Shown here: one piece after another, positions 51,141 to 59,809 of the stretch
How positions within the stretch are numbered: position 1 is the first letter of the stretch
Layout: each line of letters opens with the position of its first letter
Assembly (NCBI GenBank): GCA_963759235.1
Contig: CAVWYO010000007.1
Span: forward strand, 372,001 to 436,000
Length of the DNA: 64,000 nt
Source of the DNA: Bauldia sp963759235
Lineage (GTDB): Bacteria; Pseudomonadota; Alphaproteobacteria; Rhizobiales; Kaistiaceae
Direction of reading: 5' to 3'
The notes under the pieces: generated by a model
Databases searched by the model: none
What the model was told of the DNA's origin: nothing
Seen by the model: only the letters and a program-made list of their open reading frames with translations
Translations under genes and position numbers: made by a program

Positions 51141-51935
51141 TCAGTCCTTGTCGAGGCCGCCGGAGAGATTGAGGCGCTCGGCGGTCATGTAGTCGGGCGC
51201 ATCGAGGGCGAGCCAGACGACGCCAGCCGCCACCTCGCCCGGCTCGACCCGGCGGCCGAGCGGAACCCGGCGGGTGCGCTCGTCGAGGAAGGCCTGGAGA
51301 TCGCTCCGCCCCTCGATGCGCGCCAGATCCGCTTCGGTCACCCGCTGCATCTCGGTGTCCATCATGCCCGGCGCGAGGCTGTTGACGAGCACGCCGAACG
51401 GAGCCAGCGCGATCGCCGCCGCCCGAGTGATCGAATCGACCGCCGCCTTGCTCGCCGCGTAGGCGGTGTAGTTCGGCAGCGCCATGCGCGAGGCGGGCGA
51501 GGTGATGTTGACGATCCGCCCCGCGCGCTGGTCGCGCATCACCCGCCCCGCCGCGGCGCACGCCAGCGCAAGCGCCGTCACGTTGACGCCGAGGGTGCGC
51601 TGCCACAGCGCCGCGGTCATGTCGAGAAACGCCTCGATGCCGCCATAGCCGGCATTGTTGACGAGGATATCGAGCCCGCCCCAGCGTCCTTTGACCGCGG
51701 CGACCGCCTCCTCCGGCGCGCCATCGCGGGTGAGGTCGTCGACGATGGGAAACGCCTCGCTGCCCGCCTCACGGCAAGTCGCGGCGGTCGCCTCGGCGCC
51801 TGCCCGGCTCATGTCAAGGATCGCCACGGAACAGCCGCGGCCGGCAAGCCGAATGGCGATCTCCCGTCCCAGCCCGCCACCCGCACCGGTGACGAGAGCT
51901 CGCTTTCGTGACGCGGGGGAAGGCGTGGCGGACAT
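51141..51935 (-). CDS. Short-chain dehydrogenase/reductase (SDR)
   Basis: A 264-residue classical SDR with NAD(P)-binding ALVTGAGGGLGREIAIRLAG near residue 13, ILVNNAGYGGIEAFLDM near 90, catalytic Ser in VNITSPASRMALPNYT and YxxxK in YTAYAASKAAVDSITRAAA near 157. Asp in AILDMSRAGAEA after the second strand favours NAD over NADP. It probably oxidises a sugar or polyol or reduces a keto-sugar in the pathway. First gene of the SDR-transketolase operon. Confidence 0.9.
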   Translation of the reverse strand: MSATPSPASRKRALVTGAGGGLGREIAIRLAGRGCSVAILDMSRAGAEATAATCREAGSEAFPIVDDLTRDGAPEEAVAAVKGRWGGLDILVNNAGYGGIEAFLDMTAALWQRTLGVNVTALALACAAAGRVMRDQRAGRIVNITSPASRMALPNYTAYAASKAAVDSITRAAAIALAPFGVLVNSLAPGMMDTEMQRVTEADLARIEGRSDLQAFLDERTRRVPLGRRVEPGEVAAGVVWLALDAPDYMTAERLNLSGGLDKD

Positions 51936-52409
51936 GGAGGGAAACTCGACGGAGAAGCAGGTCCTTGGCCGATGTTACCGGTGTCATTGTAGCCCGGTCA
52001 ATCCCTGGGGTCACACCGCAAAAGCCTGGTGCGCGCGCTTGATCGCCACCCGAAACCCGCTCGCTTCGCTCGCCGGCCTCGATCCCCGATCGAGCCGGGG
52101 ACAGGCTCTCCCGTTTTCAAGGGGAGGAAAAGGCGGAGTCGTTTCCGTCCCCTCCCCCTGAAAGGGATCGTTGCGGCTTTGGAAAGCGACTGATCGGCAT
52201 TTGCGTCCTTCGAGGCTCGGGCTCCGCCCGAGCACCTCAGGATGAGGCATGTTATTGTTTCATCTTGGAAAACATCCTCATGCTGAGGCGCGCGCGGAAC
52301 GCGCGCCTCGAAGCACGCAACATAGTTGTCCGCGAATTTCGCAACGGTCCCTGAAAGGCGGAAGATGGGAGGGGGTCAGCTCGCCACCCGGCTCAACCTC
52401 CATCCCGGT
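51936..52409. repeat. Gene-free region packed with palindromic repeats
   Basis: About 470 bp between the SDR gene and the aminotransferase stop. At 52114-52165 the arms tttcaaggggagg and cctccccctgaaa form a hairpin related to the 3.2-kb element. At 52205-52320 two facing copies of another element occur: cttcgaggctcgggctccgcc with ctcaggatgagg, and cctcatgctgaggcgcgcgc with gcgcctcgaagcacgc. These resemble known Hyphomicrobiales intergenic palindromes. No gene is seen. Confidence 0.65.
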
Positions 52410-53681
52410 TTAGCGGAACTCGGCGTTCTCGGATTCGGCGGAGCTCATGTCGAACTTGCGCGGGTCGAGAGCGCTGGTCGGGCGAATCTCCGCCTCCGTC
52501 TCGCTCATCTCGCCGAAGGCCACCCGGCTCGCCGTCTCGATGTTGTGGATGATCGCCGCGGTCTCGGCTTCGGTGTGATCGGGGTGGGTCGGCACCATCA
52601 CCGTGCGGTTCAGGATGTCGAGCGAGCGGGCGCACATATCCTTGCTGTAGGTGCGGCGGCATTCCACATTGTCCGGGTGATTGTACGGATTCATCGCCGG
52701 ATGCGCGGCGCCGATCCCCATCAGCACTTGATCCCATTCGGTGTAGGTGTGGCGCCCGGTCTTGCCGGCGATCACCACGGGGAACACCTCGACGAAACGA
52801 GCCGCCTGCTCGGCGGTCGGCATCAGGTACATGACGTGGGCGGCGCAGTCGTAGTCGGGGCTGTTCATCGGCGACAGCTTCAGACCCAGATTGTTGAGCC
52901 GCTTGGTCGCCTCGACGATCGTCTTCTTCTCGGCCCGCATCGCCGAGATCATGCCGTCGAGGCGGTCGAGCTGGACGTTGAGCATGGCGCCCTGGAGCTC
53001 GGAAGCGCGGCCGCCATTGCCGGCGAACGGCTTGATGCCGTCCTCGCGGCCGGTCCAGTAGAAATGACAGGGATCGATGGCGCAGCGCGCCCGCTTGGCG
53101 AGCTCGTCGTCGGAGGTCGAGACACCGCCGCCCTCGCCCGACGTCATGTTCTTGTAGTAGTTGAAGCTGAACGCGCCGATGTCGCCGATCGAGCCGAACT
53201 TGCGGCCTTCATAACCGCCGCCGACCCCCTGGCAGGCATCTTCGATGACGTAGAGGTCGTGGCGTTCGGCGATCTCCATGATGGCGTTCATGTTGCAGGC
53301 GGCGCCCCACATGTGCACCGGCACGACCGCCTTGGTGCGCGGGCCGATCGCCGCCTCGACCGCCTTCGGATCGATCGTGATGCTCTCGTCGACGTCGACG
53401 ATCACCGGAATCGCGCCGGTGGTGAGCACCGCCGTCGCCGTCGCCATGTAGGTGTGGGCCGGGATCAGGACCTCGTCGCCGGGCCCGAGCCCGACCGCGA
53501 TCATTGCCGCCGACAGGGCGTAGGTGCCGCTGACGGTCAGGGCGAAATGGTCGACCCCGAGATACTCGGCATAGCGCTCTTCGAAGCGGTCGCATTCGGT
53601 GTCGTCTCCGTAGCGGAACAGCTTCCCCGACCGGATCACCCTGGCCAGTGCGTCGATCTCTTCCTCGCCCACGACATACAT
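52410..53681 (-). CDS. DegT/DnrJ/EryC1/StrS family PLP-dependent aminotransferase
   Basis: A 423-residue sugar-type aminotransferase. The sequence has SGKLFRYGDDTECDRFEERY near residue 16, LTVSGTYALSAAMIAVGLGP near 45, and Asp in YVIEDACQGVGGGYEGRKFG near 150. The PLP lysine is in FSFNYYKNMTSGEGGGVST near 180. Members act on keto-sugars, keto-inositols or related compounds; scyllo-inosose-type enzymes are near relatives in pattern. The ATG at 53681 has GGAG upstream and starts YVVGEEEIDALARVI. It lies upstream of the SDR-transketolase operon with a repeat-filled gap, so co-regulation is possible but not shown. Confidence 0.85.
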   Translation of the reverse strand: MYVVGEEEIDALARVIRSGKLFRYGDDTECDRFEERYAEYLGVDHFALTVSGTYALSAAMIAVGLGPGDEVLIPAHTYMATATAVLTTGAIPVIVDVDESITIDPKAVEAAIGPRTKAVVPVHMWGAACNMNAIMEIAERHDLYVIEDACQGVGGGYEGRKFGSIGDIGAFSFNYYKNMTSGEGGGVSTSDDELAKRARCAIDPCHFYWTGREDGIKPFAGNGGRASELQGAMLNVQLDRLDGMISAMRAEKKTIVEATKRLNNLGLKLSPMNSPDYDCAAHVMYLMPTAEQAARFVEVFPVVIAGKTGRHTYTEWDQVLMGIGAAHPAMNPYNHPDNVECRRTYSKDMCARSLDILNRTVMVPTHPDHTEAETAAIIHNIETASRVAFGEMSETEAEIRPTSALDPRKFDMSSAESENAEFR

Positions 53682-54150
53682 GACGGCTCTCCACAACTCT
53701 TTCCCGACTTTGCCTTGAGGTTAGGCAGTTTGCTGTACCCTCGAAAGAGCCACATCCGCCACAACGGACGGGGCCACTTGTGTGAGGAGGCACCCGACCT
53801 GGGTCCGGCGGCGGAGGGGTGAAGCGGGCGCGGCGCTGCGATGCGAGAGTCCATCCGCTCAAACAGCACCATGGGGGCATGAGCAATCGCCAACATGGTT
53901 AAGCGATAAACTTCTTGCTATTAACGATATAATACAATCGCAGATAGATAAACTTACTTGAAGCCACTCGAAAGCAATATTTACAGCGCTCGCGAGGGTG
54001 TTAACTTTAATGGAGACTTAATAATCACCCATATTGCCCGGACCTCTGCTCCGCGGACAAGATGCCTTAACAAATACTTACCAAGCTATAGCGATAGTCC
54101 TGCCTAGCCACTCTGCATTTACAGGCTGCGCCGTGTTGTGGGGTCACGAT
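53682..54150. other. AT-rich intergenic region
   Basis: A divergent gap between the aminotransferase and FemAB-like genes. From about 53880 to 54120 the sequence is markedly AT-rich (for example cttcttgctattaacgatat, gttaactttaatggagactt), unlike the rest of the window. It probably holds promoters; ttaacgatataat is one -10-like stretch. No gene is recognised. Confidence 0.5.
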
Positions 54151-55356
54151 GTGTCAATAAGTGAACTGTCGCCGAATGCCCGGCAACGCGTCGGCGCTTC
54201 GACAGGCAAGAGGATCAACGGCGCGGCCATCGCGAGGGTCGGCGAGAAGACCGCAACGCGCAACCAGCCGGCGAAGGTTGAGCCCGCCGTGGGATTCAGC
54301 GTTGTGGAAGGCCCGCGCGATGATTGGGACGCATTCGTGCAAGCGGCACCTCACGGCGATCTCACGCAGTCGTCGATCTGGGGGCTGTCAAAGAAGACCA
54401 CGGGTCGAATTCCGGTTCTGATCGACGCTCGCGGCAAGGACGGGGCCATCCTCGGCGGGGCACTCATGATCGAATGCCGGCTTCGGCCCGGAATCCGCGT
54501 CGCCTATATCGCCCGCGGACCAATCGTCGCCGACAACGACGCCTCAACTCTACATCTGATCATCGAAGCTACGATCCACCACGCACGCCAGAGAAAGTTG
54601 CATGGACTGATCGTCCAACTGCCCGAAAATACAACCGACCCGCATCCCGTTATCGAGGCGTTCGGCTTTGCGTCGGCGTCAATTCCGGTGGCGCCCGAAG
54701 CAACGATTCAGATCGACGTCACGCAAACGGACGAAAGCATACTGAGCGCAATGAGCAGCGCACGGCGGTACAACGTCCGCAAATCGTCGAGAGAAGGGTT
54801 CGAAATCGCCCACAGCGGCGACGTGCCGGGCTTTCACCGGCTGCATCTGGCAACCAGCGTTCGCGCCGGATTTCACCCGCTCTCGCTGGAATACCTCGAC
54901 GGCCAATGGCGGGCCCTGGCGCCGTCGGGGGCCGTCACGATCTTGCTCGCCCGCTTCGAGGGGCGGCCGGTCGCCGCGCTTTGGCTCAGCCGCTTTGGCG
55001 ATGTCGTCAACACCCGGCTGGGCGGTTGGGACGCCGCCGCCCCGGCGCCGAAGCACCCAAACGAGGCATTGGTCTGGGCGGCAATTCAATGGGCTCGGTC
55101 GAGCGGCGCTCGACTGTACGACCTCGGCGGGTTCGACCGGATCAGCGCCGAGTGCATTCTCCAGGGTCTTCCGCTCGCCGGCGAACTGGAAACGCACAAC
55201 GCCTTCAAGCTCGGTTTCAACGGCACGCCGACGCTGTTGCCGCAGGCGCGGTTGCTCTTGTTCAATCGGCCTCTGCACAGCATCGCGCGAGCGCTCGGTC
55301 CGCGGATGGCCAAAAGCAAATTCATGCAGCATCTCAGCCACCGCCTGCGTGGCTGA
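54151..55356 (+). CDS. FemAB-like GNAT acyltransferase
   Basis: A 401-residue protein from GTG 54151 with two GNAT-like domains as in FemX/FemAB enzymes: VVEGPRDDWDAFVQAAPHGD, QSSIWGLSKKTTGRIPVLID, RPGIRVAYIARGPIVADNDA, then the second domain with MSSARRYNVRKSSREGFEI, LLARFEGRPVAALWLSRFGD, ALVWAAIQWARSSGARLYDL and FKLGFNGTPTLLPQARLLL. FemAB-type enzymes transfer amino acids from tRNA to peptidoglycan precursors or act in polysaccharide export; the role here is open. The start is uncertain; the frame extends to 54034. Preceded by AT-rich DNA. Confidence 0.75.
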   Translation: MSISELSPNARQRVGASTGKRINGAAIARVGEKTATRNQPAKVEPAVGFSVVEGPRDDWDAFVQAAPHGDLTQSSIWGLSKKTTGRIPVLIDARGKDGAILGGALMIECRLRPGIRVAYIARGPIVADNDASTLHLIIEATIHHARQRKLHGLIVQLPENTTDPHPVIEAFGFASASIPVAPEATIQIDVTQTDESILSAMSSARRYNVRKSSREGFEIAHSGDVPGFHRLHLATSVRAGFHPLSLEYLDGQWRALAPSGAVTILLARFEGRPVAALWLSRFGDVVNTRLGGWDAAAPAPKHPNEALVWAAIQWARSSGARLYDLGGFDRISAECILQGLPLAGELETHNAFKLGFNGTPTLLPQARLLLFNRPLHSIARALGPRMAKSKFMQHLSHRLRG

Positions 55357-55497
55357 AGAGGACCGGTATCCTCGGCTGCGGCGCCGATTGTTCGGAAGGG
55401 CGATCGGACGCAACAGCCATCCCTCCCTTTCGGGGCCTTTCGGGGAGGGATGGCTCTAGGTCGCCGCGCAATGACTTGAATTGAACGGAAACCTGGT

Positions 55498-55821
55498 TCA
55501 GTCGTCGCTTTCGCCGCGATTGTCGCCCAAGCGGCCGTCGCCGTTCTCGCCGGCGACAGCGCGGACGTCGTCTTGGCCGACCTGGCCGACCTGGCCGACG
55601 GCGGCCATATCGTCGCATTCATCGTCGATGCCGGCGCCCTGGATGGCCTGTGGGCCGGTTACCGGCTTGACCGGAACCGCCTCGAGGTCGAGAGGCCCGG
55701 CGTCGGCCTTGCTGGCGGCCGCGCATGATGCTTCCCCGGATTCAGCGGCGGCCGGCAAGGCGAGACCGCCGAGCGCGGCAAGCGGGCCGATGGCGGCAAG
55801 CAATAGCAAAGATTTGCGCAT
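55498..55821 (-). CDS. Small exported acidic protein, unknown
   Basis: A 107-residue protein. The signal peptide (RKSLLLLAAIGPLAALGGLA, cut near AAA-ESG) is followed by a short mature part with two cysteines (ASCAAASK; IDDECDDM) and a strongly acidic, Gly/Asp-rich tail (VGQVGQVGQDD, AGENGDGRLGDNRGESDD) containing a triple VGQ repeat. It is divergent from the PepSY gene with about 125 bp between, next to the two-component and flavin electron-transfer genes. The tail may bind metal. No family recognised. Confidence 0.6.
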   Translation of the reverse strand: MRKSLLLLAAIGPLAALGGLALPAAAESGEASCAAASKADAGPLDLEAVPVKPVTGPQAIQGAGIDDECDDMAAVGQVGQVGQDDVRAVAGENGDGRLGDNRGESDD

Positions 55822-55948
55822 GGTTCTGGTATCCTCCGTTGTGCGACCGGGATCGGACGCGAGCCGGCTTTGTAGCGGATCGCTCCTTGCGGTCGACTGA
55901 GGATGACTGACAGCGCATTGAAAGCTTGCCCGTGCCACAGGCTTCGTC

Positions 55949-56266
55949 ATGAAGACGCGTCTGAAAGGACTGGTAGTCGGTGGACTTGCCGGCCTGGTTG
56001 CGGCTATGCCGCTTGCCGCCGCCGCCGATGACGACAGCGATCACGATCTCGCTCGCGACCTCTACGAACATGGCGCAATCCACGCGCTCTCCGAGATCCT
56101 GGCCATCGTGGCGCGGAAAGCCCCGGGCGAGGTGGTCGCGGTCGACCTCATCCGCCAGAACAACCGATGGGTCTATCGCTTCACCGTCGTCGCCGCGGAC
56201 GGACGCCGGACGACCGTCGAGGTCGACGCCGGAGCGGCGTCCCTCATCTATGGCACGGACGACTGA
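55949..56266 (+). CDS. PepSY-domain exported protein
   Basis: A 105-residue protein with a signal peptide (KTRLKGLVVGGLAGLVAAMP, cut near AAA-DDD) and one PepSY-like domain: YEHGAIHALSEILAIVARKA, GEVVAVDLIRQNNRWVYRFT, VVAADGRRTTVEVDAGAASL. Such proteins are often encoded just ahead of a response regulator and sensor kinase, as here: its TGA overlaps the ATG of the regulator by 1 bp. It probably tunes sensing in the periplasm. Confidence 0.8.
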   Translation: MKTRLKGLVVGGLAGLVAAMPLAAAADDDSDHDLARDLYEHGAIHALSEILAIVARKAPGEVVAVDLIRQNNRWVYRFTVVAADGRRTTVEVDAGAASLIYGTDD

Positions 56267-56931
56267 TGAAGGTTCTCGTTGTCGAGGACGAGCCCCGCAT
56301 CGCCGCCGACATCGCGGCCGCGCTCAGGGCCTCGGGCATGGCCGTCGACGTGGCGACCGACGGCGAGCAGGGGTGGTTCATGGGCGACACCGAGACCTAC
56401 GACGCCGCGATCCTCGATCTCGGCCTCCCCAAGCTCGACGGTCTGACCCTCCTTAAGCGATGGCGGACCGGCGGACAGCGCCTGCCGGTCCTCATTCTCA
56501 CCGCCCGCGCCGTGTGGACCGAGCGGGTCGAGGGGATCAATGCCGGCGCCGACGACTATCTTCCCAAGCCGTTCGAGATGGAGGAGCTGATCGCCCGCCT
56601 GCGCGCCCTGCTCCGTCGCTCCACCGGCCAGGCCGCCCCGGTGCTGAACTCGGGACCGCTGTCCCTCGACACGCGCCAGATGCGCATCTCGCTCCGCGGC
56701 GTCCCCATCGCGTTGTCGCCGCTCGAGTATCGGCTGCTCGCATTCCTGATGCACCACGCCGGCCGCGTCGTTCCGCCGACCGAACTCGCCGAGCACCTCT
56801 ACGATTCCGGCCATGACCGCGATCCGAACGCAATCGAGGTGATCGTCGCGCGGCTGCGCCGCAAGCTCGGCAGCGATGTGATCGAAACCCGGCGCGGTTT
56901 CGGATACCTCGTCCCGGAAAACGAGGAATGA
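56266..56931 (+). CDS. OmpR/PhoB-family response regulator
   Basis: A 221-residue regulator. Receiver: VLVVEDEPRIAADIAAALRA, acceptor Asp51 in DAAILDLGLPKLDGLTLLKR, TARAVWTERVEGINAGADDY, LPKPFEMEELIARL. Winged helix: IALSPLEYRLLAFLMHHAGR, DPNAIEVIVARLRRKLGSDV, IETRRGFGYLV. It resembles PhoP/QseB-type regulators. The ATG follows the PepSY gene with a 1-bp overlap and its stop overlaps the kinase start (ATGA). Targets may include the adjacent flavin electron-transfer operon; this is inferred. Confidence 0.92.
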   Translation: MKVLVVEDEPRIAADIAAALRASGMAVDVATDGEQGWFMGDTETYDAAILDLGLPKLDGLTLLKRWRTGGQRLPVLILTARAVWTERVEGINAGADDYLPKPFEMEELIARLRALLRRSTGQAAPVLNSGPLSLDTRQMRISLRGVPIALSPLEYRLLAFLMHHAGRVVPPTELAEHLYDSGHDRDPNAIEVIVARLRRKLGSDVIETRRGFGYLVPENEE

Positions 56932-58273
56932 GGGGCACCTCGATCCGCTTCCGACTGTGGTCGGCAGCCGCGATCTCGATCCTCGTCGCTCTCGCTCTCG
57001 CCGGCATCGGACTGCGCTATCTGTTCGAACGCCACGTCGAACGGCGGGTGGAGAGCGACCTGACGGTGGATCTCAACCAGCTGATCGGCGCGACAAGCTT
57101 CATCGGCGACACGCTGCATGTGCCGCCGGTTCTGACCGACCCGCGCTTTGAAACGCCCCTGTCCGGCTACTACTGGCAGGTCGAGGACGCAGCCACTGGC
57201 GCCCTCGTCCGCTCGCGATCCTTGTGGGACGAGGCGCTCTCCCTGCCGCCGGTGAAGGACAGCGGCGGCGCCCTGCAGGTCGACGAGGCGAAAGGTCCCG
57301 ACGGGGCATTGTTGGTCGCCGTGAACCGCACCATCGTCGACGCCGGCGGACGGTCCTTTCGCGCCGTCGTGGCGGAAGACCACCGGACCGTCGAGCAGTC
57401 CGTCACCGAATACGTCCGTGAGCTGACGCCGGCGATCCTCTTTCTGGCACTGGTGCTCCTCGTCGCCATCTTCATCCAGATCACCGTCGGCCTGGCGCCG
57501 CTCGAGAATCTTGCGGGTCGCGGTTCGCGACATCATCGCCCGGCGGTCGGCGCGGCTTCAGGTGGTGGCCCCGGCCGAGGTGCAGCCGCTCGCCGACGAG
57601 ATCAACCGTCTGCTCGAGACCCAGGAAAAGGCGCTCACCCGCGCCCGCTCGCGCGCCACCGATCTGGCCCACGGCCTGAAGACGCCGTTGCAGGTATTGT
57701 CGGCCGACATTCGTGCTGCTGCGCCAAAAGGGGGAGACCGAACTCGCCGACGAGATCGAGAAGAGCGCCGGGGCGATCCGACGCCACATCGAGCGGGAGC
57801 TGGCGCGCGCCCGCCTTGCCCGGGACGTTTCCGGTAACGCGGTGTGCCGGGTGGGCGAAACGGCAGCCGGCATCATCTCGGTGGTCAAACGGATGCCGGG
57901 AGGTGAAAAGCTGACGTTCACCGTCGACATCGCCGACGACCTCACCGCGCCGATCGAGGAAGGCGACCTCTCCGAGATCCTCGGCAACCTGATCGAGAAC
58001 GCCGCCCGGTTCGCCAGGTCGGCCATCCGCGTCGAAGCGAGGAACGCCACCGAGGGAACGACCATCACCATCGCCGATGACGGCCCCGGCATCCCCGACG
58101 CCGACAAGGAAGCCGTATTGTCGCGAGGCGTTCAGCTCGACACCGGCGGCGGCGGCAGCGGTCTCGGCCTTGCGATCGTGTCGGACATCATCGACGCCTA
58201 TGGCGGCCGCCTGGAGATAGCCGACGCCGGACCTGGGCTGAAGGTCGGCGTCTTCCTGCCGCGACACGGCTGA
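56928..58273 (+). pseudogene. PhoQ-like sensor histidine kinase, two frameshifts
   Basis: The kinase is complete in content but lies in three frames. Frame 1 (56928 to about 57511) has TM1 (SAAISILVALALAGIGLRYL), a periplasmic sensor and TM2 (PAILFLALVLLVAIFIQITV). Frame 2 (to about 57711) has the HAMP and His region, RVAVRDIIARRSARLQVVAP and DLAHGLKTPLQVLSADI with the phospho-His. Frame 3 (to 58273) has the ATPase boxes: ILGNLIENAARFARSAI, ITIADDGPGIPDADKE and DTGGGGSGLGLAIVSDI. Each break is explained by one extra base. All catalytic motifs are intact, so a sequence error is a serious alternative to a pseudogene. Translationally coupled to the regulator. Confidence 0.8.
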
Positions 58274-58296
58274 CCGTCGGCGAGCCGTCTCGGGTC

Positions 58297-59809
58297 TCAG
58301 GCAAATCCCGGAAAGAAGTCGGTCTTTATCCGCGACCGGCGAATCCCCATGCCGAGCAGCACGCCGCGGAGCGTCTTCACCATGGCCTGCGGCCCGGAGA
58401 TGTAGAAGGTGCGCTCGCGATAGTCGGGAATTGCCTGGCGCACCAGCCGCGCGTCGATGTAGCCCGGATAGTGCGCCGCGCGGCGCGTCGCGCGCCACGG
58501 CGTGGACCGTCCTCACGCCGAGTTCGCGACGGGCGGCGTCGAGCACGTCGCGATAGGCGATATCCTCTGCCCGCTCATTGCCGTAGAGGACGACGATCGG
58601 CCGCTGCTCGTGGCGATCGACAAGCTGCTGCAGCATGCTGCGGAACGGCGTGATGCCGATGCCGCCGGCGAGAAAGGCGAGCTTCTTCCGCGGATCGCCC
58701 GGCAGGGTGAAGCTGCCGGCGATCTGGGCGGCATGGATGGTGTCGCCCGGCGCCATCTCGGCAAGCGCCTTCTTGAAGGCGCTGGACTTCGGATAGAACT
58801 TCACGCCGAGGCGGACTTCATCCTCGGTCGGCGCCGAGGCGACCGTGAAGTAGCGGCGGTTGCCGCGATTGTCGGGACGGTCGAAGCCGAGCGTCCACTC
58901 GAGATATTGCCCGGCCTGGAAGGCAAGCTTGCGATGCGGCCGAAAGACGAAGTCGTAGGTATCGGCGGCGGCTTGCTCGATCCCCTCCAGGGTCAGCACA
59001 AAGCGTCCCTTCGGGCTGACCAGATAGGCGAAGAGATTGCCGACGATAAGCGCCAGTTCCGGCGTGAAGTAGAAGGAGCCGATGTGGACATTCGGCGCGA
59101 ACAGGAAGCCGACCAGGGCGGCGAAGGCGTAACGGGGCAGCCGCATGGTCGGCGCCGTCAGCGGCTCGGTCAGCATGACGAAGGCGAAGAAGAAGAGCGG
59201 CGAATGGACGAGCGTCTCGGTGAGCGCGGTGCCGTAGAAGGACGGCGAGGTGGTGGCGAGAACCGTCGCCAGAACCACGAGGATGAAGGTCGCCACCAGA
59301 TCGAAGCGGCGGAGCTTGCGGACGATCAGCCCGCCGCCGACCAGAACCACCGGCAATAACGGCAGGTTGCCGCCGACCCACCAGGTCGCCGGGCCGCCGA
59401 GCAGCAGGGCCGTGAGCACGACGCCGAACGCCGCCGGATTGAACAGGTGCTTTCGGCCGACGGCGAAGATGAACTTCGACGCCATCGCCCACACCGAGGC
59501 GAAGACGAGAAGGCCGATCCCTCTCGCATCCGACGGGGCCACCGGATCCATGATGAGCGCCAGGATGAGCGCGGTGATGTAGATCGACTCGCGGTTGGCC
59601 GGCACGTCGAAGACCCGCGAGAAGACCCGATTGGTGAGCCAGCACGCCGCCAGGATCACCCCGGTCGAGAAGGCGATCGCCACCGGATCGTGCGGCATGA
59701 TCTTGAAGAAGCCGAACACCAGGGATGCCGCGACCAGCGCCACCAGATAGTAGAGCACCAGCCGGTACATGGTGATGTGGTCGAGCAGGTCGTCGATGAA
59801 TTTGGTCAT
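58297..59809 (-). pseudogene. RnfD/NqrB-like membrane domain fused to ferredoxin-NAD(P) reductase, one frameshift
   Basis: The N-terminal 250 residues form about nine membrane helices of the RnfD/NqrB type (LVLYYLVALVAASLVFGFFK, NPAAFGVVLTALLLGGPATW, FFFAFVMLTEPLTAPTMRLP with the conserved TEPLTAP-like motif). The C-terminal 250 form a flavodoxin-reductase domain: NRRYFTVASAPTEDEVRLGV for FAD, and LAFLAGGIGITPFRSMLQQL for NAD(P)H. At about 58470 the frame is lost; the true end (HYPGYIDARLVRQAIPDYRE, RTFYISGPQAMVKTLRGVLL, ending DFFPGFA) continues one base off to a stop at 58297. It should pass electrons from NAD(P)H across the membrane to flavinylated partners. Overlaps the apbE stop by 4 bp. 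Confidence 0.8.

Noticed and set aside
54324..55484. 386-residue frame overlapping the FemAB-like gene
   Set aside because: Shifted reading with Arg-rich content; the overlapping gene shows two clear GNAT-like domains.
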